The position numbers were made by a program, and so were the translations under genes. Below are positions 1-12,500 of a stretch of 64,000 nucleotides of DNA, piece after piece. Each line of letters starts with the position of its first letter. Positions within the stretch are counted from its first letter, which is position 1. Location of the stretch: assembly GCA_025738555.1 (NCBI GenBank), contig JAOVFP010000006.1, forward strand, positions 1,612,001-1,676,000, read 5' to 3'. The notes beneath the pieces are model-generated. The model made no database searches, was not told the DNA's origin, and worked only from the letters and a program-made list of their open reading frames with translations. This DNA is from Cyathus striatus (Eukaryota; Basidiomycota; Agaricomycetes; Agaricales; Nidulariaceae).

Positions 1-337
1 TGTCAAAACCACAGGACGTTTAAGTATCAAGAGTATCTATAATCTTGTTTCCAAGTCACTCTTGTATAACGAATGAAGCAACGCATAACCAGCTGTAACA
101 CTCTTCGGGGATATCTACAATCTAAACATCGACCACGTGCAGTAACTCGGGGGCGCTAGCATGTAGGAAACCGTTTCTGTAGCCGTGAACTCGAAAATGA
201 AGAATAACCATATGGTTCATGTGATGGCGCAGATTCAGGAACATTTGCAGTTAACAACGAGTACACCCGTATCCCAACTCGTCAGGTTCAGGATATCAAA
301 AAGTCGGAGAACACATTCTTGTTACGCCTGAGATCTC
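1..337. other. Intergenic, no gene seen
   Basis: No conserved reading frame is visible on either strand. It lies downstream of the minus-strand Cbp6/UQCC2-like gene and should hold its 3' UTR. Confidence 0.5.
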
Positions 338-718
338 CTACCATATCCCAAAAAAGACCTTCCACCAAGGCCTCCCGATCCCCTGAGCACTCTTTTCATA
401 TCCTTCGACCAAGCGAGGGTAATGGAGAGGCATGGATGCTGGACGAAGTGTCTTACTTGTCAACTTATACTGAGAATAGTGAACAGCAACCCAATCAGTA
501 TACATTGGCAGAGCATCGCGGGAGAAGCATACCCGCTTTTGCATTTTGTTATTTTGTAGTACACGTGCTGCTGCAACAGCCTCATTGGGCAACTTGGGGT
601 GTTTCGAAAGCGAACGTAGGAAGTTGTGCAGCTGCAAGTTGGGTCGAAAGGGATCCTTCGTCCAAGAGTCAGCAATAGCGAGGAGCCTTTGCGAGGCATT
701 TTTAGTGGCAGCAGACAT
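338..718 (-). CDS. Cbp6/UQCC2-like mitochondrial complex III assembly factor
   Basis: A small protein of about 105 residues once a 63-nt in-frame intron (470-532, GTATGC...CTCAG) is removed. The splice joins ...MQKR to YKLTSKTLRPAS. The C-terminal half (LRPASMPLHYPRLVEGYEK, then a Trp-rich end WWKVFFGIW) resembles the L-x-PA-x-x-P-x-YY-x-RL pattern of yeast Cbp6 and metazoan UQCC2. Those proteins act in the mitochondrial matrix in cytochrome b synthesis and complex III assembly. There is no cleavable presequence that I can recognise. The start at 718 is the first ATG of the frame. The family call rests on remembered motif similarity, so it is moderate; the gene itself is well supported by length and clean splicing. 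Confidence 0.6.
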   Translation of the reverse strand: MSAATKNASQRLLAIADSWTKDPFRPNLQLHNFLRSLSKHPKLPNEAVAAARVLQNNKMQKRVCFSRDALPMYTDWVAVHYSQYKLTSKTLRPASMPLHYPRLVEGYEKSAQGIGRPWWKVFFGIW

Positions 719-2309
719 GGTTTAGATGAATTAAATAAATAGAGTGCGTGTTTAACGATAGAAGTGAAGTTCGTAATCGGGGAGGAACTGAGAGAGCAGT
801 GACAGCCGCATGCCCAGCTGGCTGTGAGAATCACGTGCCTTGGAATAATTTCTCACATAAAATTTAATCCGGCATTAACAAACGAACTTATCAACGACGG
901 TGACGCCAGACGGTGCTGGTGTATTCTGTGTGCATAATCTTTCCGGTTCGAGCTATGGGGCGATGAGTTGTTCATGTGTGCGTGTGTAACGGAAGACCGT
1001 AATTATTTTCAAGTTTACGGAATTTTCATCTTGGTGGCGGAATTTCCAACTTGATATCGATTTCGAAACTTGGAAGATTCTTCGTAGGATTTTTATTGGA
1101 TTCAAGGTGAGAGATTCCACCCGCTTGTGTTGTATCCAGCGTAATCTTTAATCAGTACTCAGGCTTCCTAGACATCCCTGCGTATCGCTCTCCTAACTCT
1201 TCTGTGACTTTCCGAAAACTCCTCTCTCCAGACCAGACCGACAGCGGTACGGACCACAGCATCTATGATTCATCCGCTATGTATACACATTAGTATGACT
1301 CGACTTCCGTATCTTTAGTTGGCATGGTCATACAACCAAGGATTCTTTTTGAGTTTTCGCATCTTATCGCGCGTCTGAAATCCTGGTGGCGCTCTTCCAT
1401 CATGACGAGCCGCTGATCATTCTCGCTAATTTTGTCACCAACTGTCGTACAGTAACAAATATGTGCCGTTGAACTCCGGATCTGCGAAGACTGTATGTTT
1501 TGTAACCGTTCGCATTACGGAGACATACAAAGTGCAATCAGGATTCCATTTGCGGACTCTTGATGCCTCCTGACTCTGGTCCGAACGGGCCTACGGGCTA
1601 CTATGTACTCCGTCACCGTGTGTGATATCCGTTAATCAGGTATACCTTCTGGCTTGTGGTGCTGCGGCTCGGAAGAAATCAACGTTGGTCAAGGCTCTCA
1701 CTGCCCAGTCAGTGCCTCTCACACAGCAGGTCTGTCTCCTGTCCTGAGTCTTCATATACCCCTGTTTTACGGCAGTGCAGAGTACGCTCATTGTAACGGT
1801 CTGTCGCTCAGTGGGTATTGAATGTATTCGACTTGTTGGATTGTAAGTTTTCGCTGTTTCTGAAATCGCCAACTCTTCACGGAAACGAAAATACTTTCAG
1901 CGTCTTCCTGGGATTTGTTTCTGCAAGATTTGAAATTCTTTATTTAGAGTTATATAATCATAATCAGATGAATGTAATGTTTGCTAGAACTCCCATTTCG
2001 TGTTGTAGACCTGATACTTAGCGAAGTCAATGACATCGATAGAGGGCAGAGTCCGGAGTTGGCAGAATCCTCAAATGAAGTCCTGCGACCTCTACCATCT
2101 ACACCAACTTAAGTATAAGTATGCGTCAGTGCGTGAAACTCCCTTTTTGTCTGAACTGTCATGTGCCAAGGCATCCCACATCCACTGGCATGAATCATGA
2201 CAGTGCGATCACGTTCAACAGCAGATTAGACGCCAAATGAAGGGAATGGGCGCTGTCCGCTGAACATTCTTTCCTTCGATCCTTTTGTGTTTTCTACGTC
2301 TCATCACAA
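719..2309. other. Long intergenic stretch, 1.6 kb
   Basis: Only short uninterrupted frames (under about 80 codons) with no recognisable family. It separates two divergent genes, so it must contain the promoter of the minus-strand gene at 718 and that of the Hsp70-like gene. No repeat or mobile-element remnant is recognisable by eye. Confidence 0.5.
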
Positions 2310-5300
2310 ATGAGGTGCTGTGGGCAGCCAGATACGACCGAAAACATTGGTGCCAACAGGCACATGGAACATGTTGCTGGCACCATTTCTACCCAGCCGG
2401 CCCCACACCCGGGATTCGACCAGCCAAACATCTTCCAGCACCCGACAATAGCGACACCACCTCCAGTTCATTCCGTGGCACAAAACGGCTTCGACCATGC
2501 AACATGGAATCAAACACCGTCCCCCCCTATAAATCAACTTAATGCTCTTCATACAGGAAATTCTGGGCTACAGGCATCGGCTCCTACTTACACTGGTTCG
2601 AGTTATCTCCCAGATGGTGTCAGTAGTCTCTCCAGTAACGCACCATTAATGCGACCAGATTCAGCCTACCTGCCCTCTGTGACGTTGCCACCGATCCCAA
2701 TGGCCGGCTCGTTGTCAGGTGTTCAACAAGGCCAGCTACCGCCGCCGGATGAGGGGAAAATGTCCGTTTCCATCGATTTCGGTGTGTTTTCAATGTATTC
2801 CTTATATATATAGATATTAAAACTTCAACATAACAGGGACTACATTTTCTGGTGTCGTAAGTGTGGTCTAAGTTAAATATCATTAACTCATTCTGTCTGT
2901 CAAGGCCTATGGATCTTCACGCATAGCAGGGGGCAGGATACAGCAAATTCTTAATTGGCCTGGCTCTCTCGAGACATTCAGAAAGGTATTCTCGTTTATC
3001 ACAAATGCCTTCTCGTAGTACTGACGTAAAAAGATCCCTACATGTTTGCTATATGACGATGCAGGAAGAGTAATGGCGTGGGGTCTGGAGGCGAAAAATG
3101 CTCAACCTATGGCAGGCACAACTAAATGCGAATGGTTTAAGCTTTTCCTCGAGCCTCATGCACTTCGAGACGAGGGCGCCGTGGATCCTCGCCTCCCTCG
3201 TTTACCTGTACGTTTCCTTTCAAATGTATTCAAAACTCAATCGAACCATCCTTTAGCCAGGAAAGAAAGCTATCGATTTAATCGTCGACTTCCTTAGCTG
3301 TTTATGGGAGTATGCAAAGGACCAAATTACTCGCGACATTGGTGCTGTAGCAGACTTGAGTATGTATTTAATGGGTTCGACATACTCTGCAGTTTTGACC
3401 TAAAATGCTAGACTCGGCGGATGTATGGCTTACTGTACCCGCAGCGTGGGATGCTAAAGGGTGCAGCATTATGAGAGATGCTGCCATTGCCGCTGGTCTG
3501 GTCCAGAGTGTGCGGGCTGGCGATAGCAATTGGAGAGATCGCCTACGAATCATAACGGAACCGGAGGCAGCGGCTGTTCACTGTGCTCATCTTACCGAAC
3601 TTCATCGTCTCAAGCCTTCTCAGAATTTCGTGGTATGTGACGCTGGTGGGGGTACTGTAGATTTGGCTGTGTACAAGGTCGGTGACTCTTATATCTTAAC
3701 GACCATCAGTCTCTAAATAAAGTTTCTCCGCGAATATTAGATCATAGGAGAAATGGCAAATCTAGAGATCGCGGAGATATGTGCTCGTTCGGGTGCCAAT
3801 TGTGGTAGTCTCTTCTTAGACTTGCGATTTAAGGAACTTGTCAAGGTATAATCCAGTATGATGTTGTGGGATTATTCGCTCGCTAACATATGAATAGACC
3901 CTTTTGACTGATCATCCTGCTCACCTCGACGCAGTTTCTTTGACATATTTCAGTAAGTTGCATTGTAGTCTTGTGACTAATAACAGATTTTTTTAATATG
4001 GCTTCAGTGCACTCATTCAGCGAGACTGATAAGCTGAGTTACGCTGGCGTTGAGGATGATGGTAAAACCTCCTGGCCTCATATTCATATTCTGATCTTTG
4101 TCTTCATAGATAATATGTTTCATTTTAACTGCTTCAATGTTGAGGATCCGCATGATTCCAGCGTTGGATTAGTTAATGGCCAACTCTCTATTCCAGGTAA
4201 TTTATTGCGTAAGGAAGTGTTTGATCCCGTCGTTAGCCAGGTATAAGATATGAATGGTAATACTTATGATGTTGTCTAACATTTTCGTCAGGTACTACAG
4301 CTTATAGAGGAACAAATTAGAAGGGTAGAACAAAAGGTTGATGCCCTACTTTTGGTTGGCGGGTTCGCAGGGAGCCATTATCTTAAACAGCGAGTTGAGG
4401 TAATAAATAGGGCACTGCATTACCATCCACACACAAATATTAACAATATATTAGGAGCAATTTTCCTCTCGAGTGCGTATCATCGCTCGACCGCCAGATG
4501 CAGATACTGCTACTCTTCGTGGAGCGGCACAGTATGGTCTGGCTCGAAGGCCGCTTGTTTCCGCGGTCGTCGCACCGCGGTCGTACATAATGAAGGTAAG
4601 AAAGAATACCGAATATACTAGTTGTCTGCTTATTTCTGTGCATCATATGTAGGTCAAGCTTCCAGCTGAGCAAGAAGACTGGCTGAAACGCCCTGCGTAT
4701 ATACGGAATAATGATGCAGGTGCAGCGATATGTGAAAATAGGTCAGTTTCATCGAATTTTTCTGTTCTTATCCAACATCAAGATTCTGGTTTTTAGATTG
4801 CAGTACCTCGTGTCTAAGGGTGCTATTATCAGGAAAGGGTGTGTGCTACTGAATAGAGGCTGGCGATCGGAAACTGATCAATTTTGAAATAGGCAGCGGC
4901 TGCAGACAAAATTCTGGTTCGTGGAAATAATTGTCGATTTTCACATTTTAGTAACATTTTGGTGCGAATATTAGCAAATTTTCTAAATCTTCTCAAGGCA
5001 GCTTGTTTTTAATGATTGGTAGCTCTCACATAGTGATCTGATTGATTTTAGACTCCTCCTTTGTGGCCGTACTATATACCAGCGACAGCGACAAGATCAT
5101 GCGGTATACCGATGAAGGGGAAACTACTGAATTGTGCAAATGGACAGTAGATTTATCATCTCTTCCAACATTTCGCGACAATGCTGCAATGCCTCCTACT
5201 GAAGGATTTTATACGGGTACTTTCACCGAATAATACATTCACACGCACAACTTAACTCCCATGTTTTCAGAATTCGAGTTAGGACTGGAATTGGATAGTG

Positions 5301-5389
5301 CCGAAGTTAGGGGCATTCTTTTGTTCAACAATCAGGAGTGGGGAAGGTCAGCTCGTATTTTATACCAATTCAGGAAATCTACTTATTGA
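2310..5389 (+). CDS. HSPA12-type Hsp70-like ATPase with Pro/Ser-rich N-terminal extension
   Basis: The Hsp70/actin-fold ATPase motifs are in order. Phosphate-1 is KMSVSIDFGTTFSGVAYGSS (spliced across the first intron, 2774-2860). Phosphate-2 is FVVCDAGGGTVDLAVYK (about 3630-3680). The adenosine motif is LLVGGFAGSHYLKQRV (about 4345-4400). Introns of 50-90 nt restore frame at each junction, e.g. FRK/IPTCLLYDD, LP/PGKKAIDL and ADL/NSADVWLT. The C-terminal part (DKIMRYTDEGETTELCKWTVDLSSLP) matches the HSPA12-like proteins that are expanded in mushrooms, which lack the classical peptide-binding domain. The first exon adds about 150 Pro/Ser/Thr-rich residues of unknown role. The exon junctions between 4,880 and 5,050 are not clear to me, and there may be a one-base frame problem near 5,050. 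The start at 2310 is the first ATG of the open frame; an upstream exon is possible. Confidence 0.8.
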
Positions 5390-6209
5390 TCACCCATTCT
5401 AGAGTAATTTTTGATTATCTCAGTTAAATTGTTTGGGATATGAACGCCCTATTTTCAGCCCATATATATTCAGTGCTGTTGATCTAGTTGATTCAAGCCT
5501 CAAGAGTAACGAGAAGTCGCAATCTTGAATCTTGTGCCGACTTTCATATGACTGGCCTGTATACATCTATTTTTTTTATTTGCCTGCGCTCCGTATCCAT
5601 CGCATTTACTCCTTCGCAGCAAGATGATCTCATTCGTATCAACATGAGCTTGCGCATGACTACAAGACTGCGGGATGTTCTATAAATCTGCTTTCAGGTG
5701 GCATGTTCACTCATGGCGTGCCTATTGCGTTTATTCAGCGCTCATCAAAGTCATTGATGGCTCGGGGGAAGACCCGATCTGTAAGTAAATATAAAATCTG
5801 GACAGAGTCTACGAATTAATTTATACTGGCAGTAATGTTATGTCGAAAAATACTGACTGAACTTTGAAGGACGCTATACTGGTGCTTGACTGTGATCCCT
5901 GTTAAACTCAGACTAACTCAGACATTTCACTCTGAATCTGATCTATGATTCGGCATTCCACGGTAGGCCCTTATCGGACTTGCCTCGGTACCTGTGGTAA
6001 CTGTCGTCGCTCGGTCCCTTCCAAGCGCGGTACACTGCAAGGTGGTAGGAGCTCCAAATTGTTGAGCCGGACCACACCGCTGCTGTCCGAAAATCCGGGA
6101 ACATCCGGATTCTCACGCGTTTAGAAATCTGCGATCGGCAGCTCACTCATCATATCTGCTCCTGACTTATAAAAAGGTCAAAAAATGTTCGCGCTGGTAT
6201 CGCATCGAC
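5390..6209. other. Intergenic, no gene seen
   Basis: The 3' end of the Hsp70-like gene and the promoter of the lactone oxidase. Short frames only; no recognised motif. Confidence 0.5.
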
Positions 6210-7920
6210 ATGTCCTCTTCACCAACAGTGCGTCCCAGTGACATATCACTACAGAATTTGTACAACCTTCTACGGCCTATAACTGTGTCTTCGTCGACTG
6301 CGCGGTCGCGTTTTACAAACTGGGGACAGACTTTCCACTGCACGCCTTTGGCTGTATTCGAGCCCGAGAATGAATTTCAGTGTGAACTCATTGTGGAACT
6401 TGCCCGGAGAGAAGGAAAAGTCGTCAGGGCTGTTGGAGTAGGTCACAGTCCTAGTGACCTTGCGTGTACGAACGGCTTTATGCTGCGAACGGCGAAACTT
6501 AACCGGATACTAGAGGTAAGCCATCGGGCGGGCAGTAATCATTTTTTACTCTTATTTTTAAGTTATCGTTATTTTACTTAACTCAATAATCTAACGAGTT
6601 CTATCGTTTAATAGATAAATCCTGAGAAGAGATATATAATATCACAAGGAGGGATAACTCTCAACGACCTCCATGTTCAACTCGCCAAAAATAACCTGGC
6701 GATGATCAATGTCGGTTCAATATCTGATCAAACTCTTGCCGGGATTGTCACCACAGCCACCCACGGCTCGGGCATTAAACTATGGTGTTATGTCAACCCA
6801 CGTTATGGCCCTGACGCTTCTCCTTGCTGATGGAACGAGAATAACCTGCTCAAGAAATGACCACTCCGATCTTTTTATTGCCTCAATATGTGGATTAGGG
6901 TCCACTGGAATTATACTCAATATTCAGCTTGAAGTCGAGCCGGCTTTCCGACTCAAGGAATTGCAGGAGTCCCGGCCATTCGATGATGTCATGCAGCGTC
7001 TTGACGGCCTTGTACATTCTGCGGAACACGTGCGATTCTGGTGGTTTCCTACAACTGATGTTGTTCGGTGCAGCTACTCAAATCGTACAACAGAAGTATG
7101 TTTCTTTACTGACTGGTCATCACGCATACTTACCGATTTATAAGCCTAAAAACCCTGCCGGAAGCTGGCTGTGGCATACAGCTTTAGGTCACCATGTAAT
7201 CCAGTTTCTCCTATTCATAGGACGTTACGTACTTTCTCTAAATCCTTGGATTGCCAACTTTGCCTGTTGGCTGGTTAGTGCTAAGACTGTCGGAGTCGAT
7301 GATGGGTATCGTATATTTAACGTGGACTGCCGAGTATGTGATCCCGAGTCTACCTACCCCATTTCTGTTATTCAAGTCAGTTTCTCAGTATCCACAACAT
7401 ACAACAGAATGGGCTATTCCGATGGAAAACACAGAAGCTTGTCTTCGTGAATTCGAGAATGGCTAAAGCAAGAACACAACGATCCTAATGGTATACGACC
7501 TCACTTTCCTGTGGAGATACGGTTTTCGTCTAGCGATGACATATGGCTTAGCCCAAGTAGCGGTCACCGAACATGCTGGATAGGCATCGTCCAATACAAG
7601 TACGTTCTTTAGAGTATCTTGGTCCATACATGCCTGTTTAATGAATGATCTTTAAACAGGCCATATGGATTTAATGTGCCGTATGGAAACTCTTTGATGG
7701 TTACGAGAAGATAGTGGCTCGTCATGGGGGACGCCCTCATTGGGCTAAAGCTCATAGATTAAGACCAGAAACTCTCCGTAAATTATACCCCAAGTTTGAT
7801 GACTTTATCCGTGTCATCGACAGCGTCGATTCAGGTGGTATATTCCGCAACGAATATGTTCAGCGTCATATCATGGGAAGACCGATCGACTCCAGGGTGT
7901 TCAAACTACGTCCAACTTGA
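6210..7920 (+). pseudogene. ALO1: D-arabinono-1,4-lactone oxidase, three single-base frame breaks
   Basis: ALO makes D-erythroascorbate in the outer mitochondrial membrane, using covalent FAD. Exon 1 holds the FAD-binding stretch VVRAVGVGHSPSDLACT with the flavin-linking His. Exon 2 holds AMINVGSISDQTLAGIVTTA then THG. The end has the family signature HGGRPHWAKAH. Introns splice normally (E/INPEKRY; E/PKNPAGSW). Three places jump frame with no intron between: about 6777-6780 (one A too many, between THGSGI and YGVMSTHV), about 7450-7454 (one base short, between TEACLRE and REWLKQEHN) and about 7684 (one base short, between GFNVPY and KLFDGYEK). Apart from these the protein is full length with no other stop. 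It is therefore either a very young pseudogene or an intact gene with consensus errors. The POL1 case in this window makes errors a real option. Confidence 0.85.
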
Positions 7921-8053
7921 ATGAATGGGAAATGGCACAGAACCCGCACATGGATATTTCTATTATACCTCGCCCCGTGAAGTAGTCAGGTTAATTTCTC
8001 CAGGTTTATAGTATAGTACCATTCCCGTAGTTACTATTAATACTTTCCTGGAC

Positions 8054-8914
8054 TCACAGACCTAGTTGCTCCTTGATAGACTCTCGCACAATCTTCTCAT
8101 ATTCCTCTCGATTGTCTCGGTATAACTTGCAACAGTCAATGTTAGCACCACTTTCAAGATTCGGTTCTTTAATTTAACGCGGTCATGTGTTATAATATAA
8201 AAGACGGGGGATTGCGCTCACCAGCCAACATTGAAATTACGCTGAGGATAACTTTCTCGACGCTTTGCACTGGACTCCATCGCTCGGACGCTTGCTCATA
8301 CATGGTGGGATCGTCCCCAGGGGTGTGCAAAATTGAGATACACACTGTCCCGTCGGAATAGACTAAGCGCATGGAACACGTGAGCAAGACAATAAATATC
8401 GCGACGTGGCTTACTGTTCGGGTGGAATAAAGGAGGATCGAACTTCATTTTGAAAGGAGATAGTGGATAGTCTGATGGCTAGGTGCGAGTAATAGTTAGC
8501 AAGAGATGATAGATACTGTCAAAAGTTCCCTACAAACGTCAGCTTGGCTGCAAAGACGCCGCCTTCCTGGATATGTTGAGATTGCATCCACGGGTAGATA
8601 GAATGGATGAACGCTTACAAAAGGTGTGTCCTTTGGGCCGCAAATTAGTGCCTCCCAAGTGAAAAAATCAGACTCTGAGATTGGACCTTTGGAAAAGTTC
8701 AGTTCATGGCGGGTGTCCGAGAGGTAAGGGGTGCGAGGATACCAGCAGTGAACATCCCATCCGGTGATCCTAGAACAGGCGAGGCGACAGATTCGAATGT
8801 CAACAGAAATGGCCAGATATGAAAGTTGGCTGGCGCACCTCCTGAAGTCAGCTGCTGGTATTCTTTCATCAAACGCCGCAGAGCGGTGTTACTGGTCGAA
8901 GATTTTGCGGGCAT
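8054..8914 (-). CDS. UBC7: Ubiquitin-conjugating enzyme E2, UBE2G2/Ubc7 type
   Basis: A complete E2 of about 165 residues spliced from several short exons. It starts [21 protein letters not shown] and ends KEQLGL. The active-site Cys is in [16 protein letters not shown] (split by an intron, A/TC). It is followed by the acidic insertion [17 protein letters not shown], which is diagnostic of the G-class E2s. UBE2G2/Ubc7 works at the ER membrane with Cue1/AUP1 and Hrd1 or Doa10 in ER-associated degradation, building K48 chains. All junctions keep frame ([42 protein letters not shown]). The gene is tail-to-tail with the lactone oxidase, only 133 bp apart. I see no defect. Confidence 0.93.
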
Positions 8915-9500
8915 GTGGGTAAAACTTATGATAATGGAGCAGAAAAGCGGTACGAGACTGAATTAGATGGTGGTAAGTGAGAAACAGGCGACCGCTTAGA
9001 CTGGTACAATGAGGAGGATGATCACTTGCTAACTCCGCGAGCACCGCGATTCTGGCAGACTGACCTAGCGCCGCCTGATATAACCTGAACAAAATACCAT
9101 TTCAAACTTGTTCATAACCACAGCTGTTGTCCGATAGGCCACTAAAAGTATCCTTGTATTTAAGCTCTTGTCCTCCCTCACACCATTGCGCCCAACATCT
9201 ATCCCACATAAACCGGTATCAACCGAAAGAAACCTACCAAAACGAGCTACAGCACTGCAAGGTGAATTCTGCTCTCACAGCTAACCATTACTCGTTCTCC
9301 TTGTTCATTCACCATTCCCGAAAATAAAGCCTAAGATTACTATGGCTAATGGACGATCGTGCAAGAGTTGTTCTACAATTACAGTATGTTAGTTGTCATA
9401 TGGGATATGCATGTCAAGATGCGAGCGCAACAATAATAGTCCTGCATGCATGCGGGGCTTAAGGAAAAGCAGAATAAGGGTGTACCACTAAAATGATAAA
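8915..9500. other. Intergenic between two minus-strand genes
   Basis: Contains the promoter and 5' leader of the E2 gene and the 3' UTR of the RNA polymerase III gene. Short frames only. No motif stands out. Confidence 0.5.
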
Positions 9501-12500
9501 TTAAGCATCGTCCAGTATTAGTCGTGGGACCACGTTCATAGCCATAAGCTTCCAAAACAAATCAGCGATTCTGCATGCACGGCGTGACGTTAACTTACCT
9601 CTTGGAAGAGCAACTTAGCTGCATACGGGATTGTCAACTGTGCCATTTTCTTCGAGCTTTTGCAATAAGTGCACCATCCGTTATAACCCATCAATCCGCA
9701 TTCCTCGCACGCGTTCACTTCAAATTTATCTGACGATATCATCAACCGCTCCAGGAGTAGCTGAGTAGCACCATAACCAATGAGACAGTCACGTTCCATC
9801 TCGCCCAATCGCAATCCACCTTCGCGAGACCTACCCTCTGTAGGCTGTCGTGTTAAAGTAGCACGTGGTCCTCTATTCTGTGTTTCAGTCATTATCGAAG
9901 AATCTTGCAGGTAGCTTACCTTGCCCTAGCATGCATCTTATCCATTACCATATGTTCTGCATTTACGTTAGCAATAGCTTAGTGTACAAAGTCGAATTGT
10001 CCTTACTCAATTTCTGTAACGAAACAAATTAGTATCGATACGTAAATATAAAAATGGTGTATAAAGAGACTTACTTGATAATAGATGGGACCAAAATAAA
10101 CGTATGCCTCAAGGGGCTCTCCGGTGATACCACTCGTTAGCATATCTTTTCCAGCGTAGCTAAAACCATGTTCAATTAAAATCCGGCTCATATCTTCCAC
10201 CTAGCGAACGACAATAGGTTTCGATGTAGGATTCCATAAAATCTGAAACATTACCTTTGAGCCGCCGAACGCGGTACCATATTGTAACTTTCCACTCAGC
10301 ACACCTGCCTAAGAAAAGCATTAGAGCTGCTCCGAATGGATATCGATCCGACCACACCTTTCCTGCTAGCAGTTCTATCATTTTCCCGACTGTCATGCGA
10401 GAAGGGAACCCATGAGGATTCATGATCGTGTCTACAGGAGATTAAATTGAATGTTAGCACTGAGAAGAAGATGACATACCAGGGTTGATTCCCTGATCGT
10501 TAAAGGGCATGTCCTCCTGGTTAACAATCAAACCACAAACACCTTTCTGTCCATGTCGTGAAGAGAACTTGTCACCCAGTTCGGGCCTCCGCGTCTGACG
10601 GATCAGCACCTTGATAAGAGTTTGATCATTGTCTGTGTCACTTATCATGACCTTGTCTATGTTGCCAGCTACTGGAGACTTGTATGTCATTGGTGTATTC
10701 TTGTATGGGACGGAAGCAGCTTGTCCAGTGAAGGTATTGTCTGTCGCATTTGTTGGTGACTGCTTATTAACGTAAACATCCCCGGGATCGACGCGTTCAC
10801 CAACTCCTGCAAGCCCGTCAGACTGAATGATGTCATATTTCTTTGCAACTTGACCATTTTCATCGACAGGCGCATCTGCAAGTCGATCGAATCTAATGGA
10901 AATCATGGAATCAGTTATTATGCACCGCCGGTTAATGCAGGTTCGAGTACTAACGTTCCATTAGGATACTTTCGGATGAGTGTGGCATTCTTTCGGAGCA
11001 CTTGACATCGACCATAACCACGATCTAGGCTGGCCTTTATGTGGAGTTAGCATGGGACTTTGGAAAGTCCGCACCATAGATAGGTGCCCTAACATACCTT
11101 GTTTAGGATTAGGGCGTCTTCAATATCATACCCAGAATAGCTCATGACTGCAACGGTCGCGTTTTGTCCGGCCGGAAGACGGTCATAACCGATAAGTTCA
11201 ATGGTTTTCGTTTTTACCATCGGTTGTTGAGGATAGACGGAAAGATATAATAATGTATCAATACGATTGAATTGATTATAACCAATTGCACCGATGGCTT
11301 GCTTCCCCATAGCGCATTGATAGGTATTGCGAGGTGACTGGTTATGATGGGGATATGGAATAAGCCCCGCCACTGCTCCAAGTATTGTGAATGGTTCAAT
11401 CTCAAGGTGTGTCGTAGTTGGGACAATATCGGACTCATACAACGCAATGTAGGTGTCATTTTCTTCGTTGACATCGAGATATTCCACGAGACCTTTTAGT
11501 AAAAAGTCGTCAAACGTCACATTTCCTTTCTTCAGTTGCTAAAACGCTATCATAAATGACTGATCATAGTCTGTAACTTACAAAAAGGACACTCACTAGT
11601 ATATGTTCCGATGTAACTTTTGGTCTTCCATTCTCCACAATGATCGTAGGTCGACAAATACGACCACCATCACTTGCAATGTGTACCGCGCGCTGGTGGT
11701 GATTAATGTATACACTAACAAATTCACTGAAATGGCGAGCTCGACGAAGCTTTCTAAATTGTTCGACGAATCGGGAGGGATGCCGCGTCAGACCAATAAT
11801 AGTCCCATTCACATTCACAACAAATGTGTGAGGGCCGTATATCTCCGTTCCGGTAGCAAGGCTGATGTCTAATAATGGAGCTATTTAATCGAGAGGCTAT
11901 GTATGAATGAGGGTTTAAGACGAACCTTCTATACCCAACATAAAGGCAAGGCGAATTATTGGACCTTCCTCCACATCGGTAGTGATGTGAGTCATGAGTG
12001 CCAGATTCTTAACCAACCCGCATGCTTCGCCTTCAGGAGTATCACTGGGACAAAGGACACCCCATTGACTAGGTTGAAGAGCTCTTGGTCCACTCACTTT
12101 TCTTGTCTTTTCAAACTGAGATGAAATTCGTGTCATCATTCCGAGGGCGGAAATGAAGCTGAGACGACTAAGAACGTGGGTGACTCCTGCGCGCTCCATC
12201 TTAAAGCGCTTGAGGGACCAGTTTCCTGTAGAGATTGCGCGCACAAAGCCGGAGGTAAGGTGGTCGCCCTGGAATTGCATGGTATTATAAGCATCAAATT
12301 CGGTAGTTCTGGAAGGTTTCTTTAAAACTTTGTCAATCGCTGTTTTGAGATTCGAATTGTATGTCTTGAATAAGTCCTCAAATAGGAGTGCAAGGAGCTG
12401 TCCTGCTCTGATCGAAGATGAGATGTTCTGTATCGAGGTAGAACATGATCGCACCTACAGTTCCAAACGCTTGTTTCCAACATAATCTCGATCGTCTACC

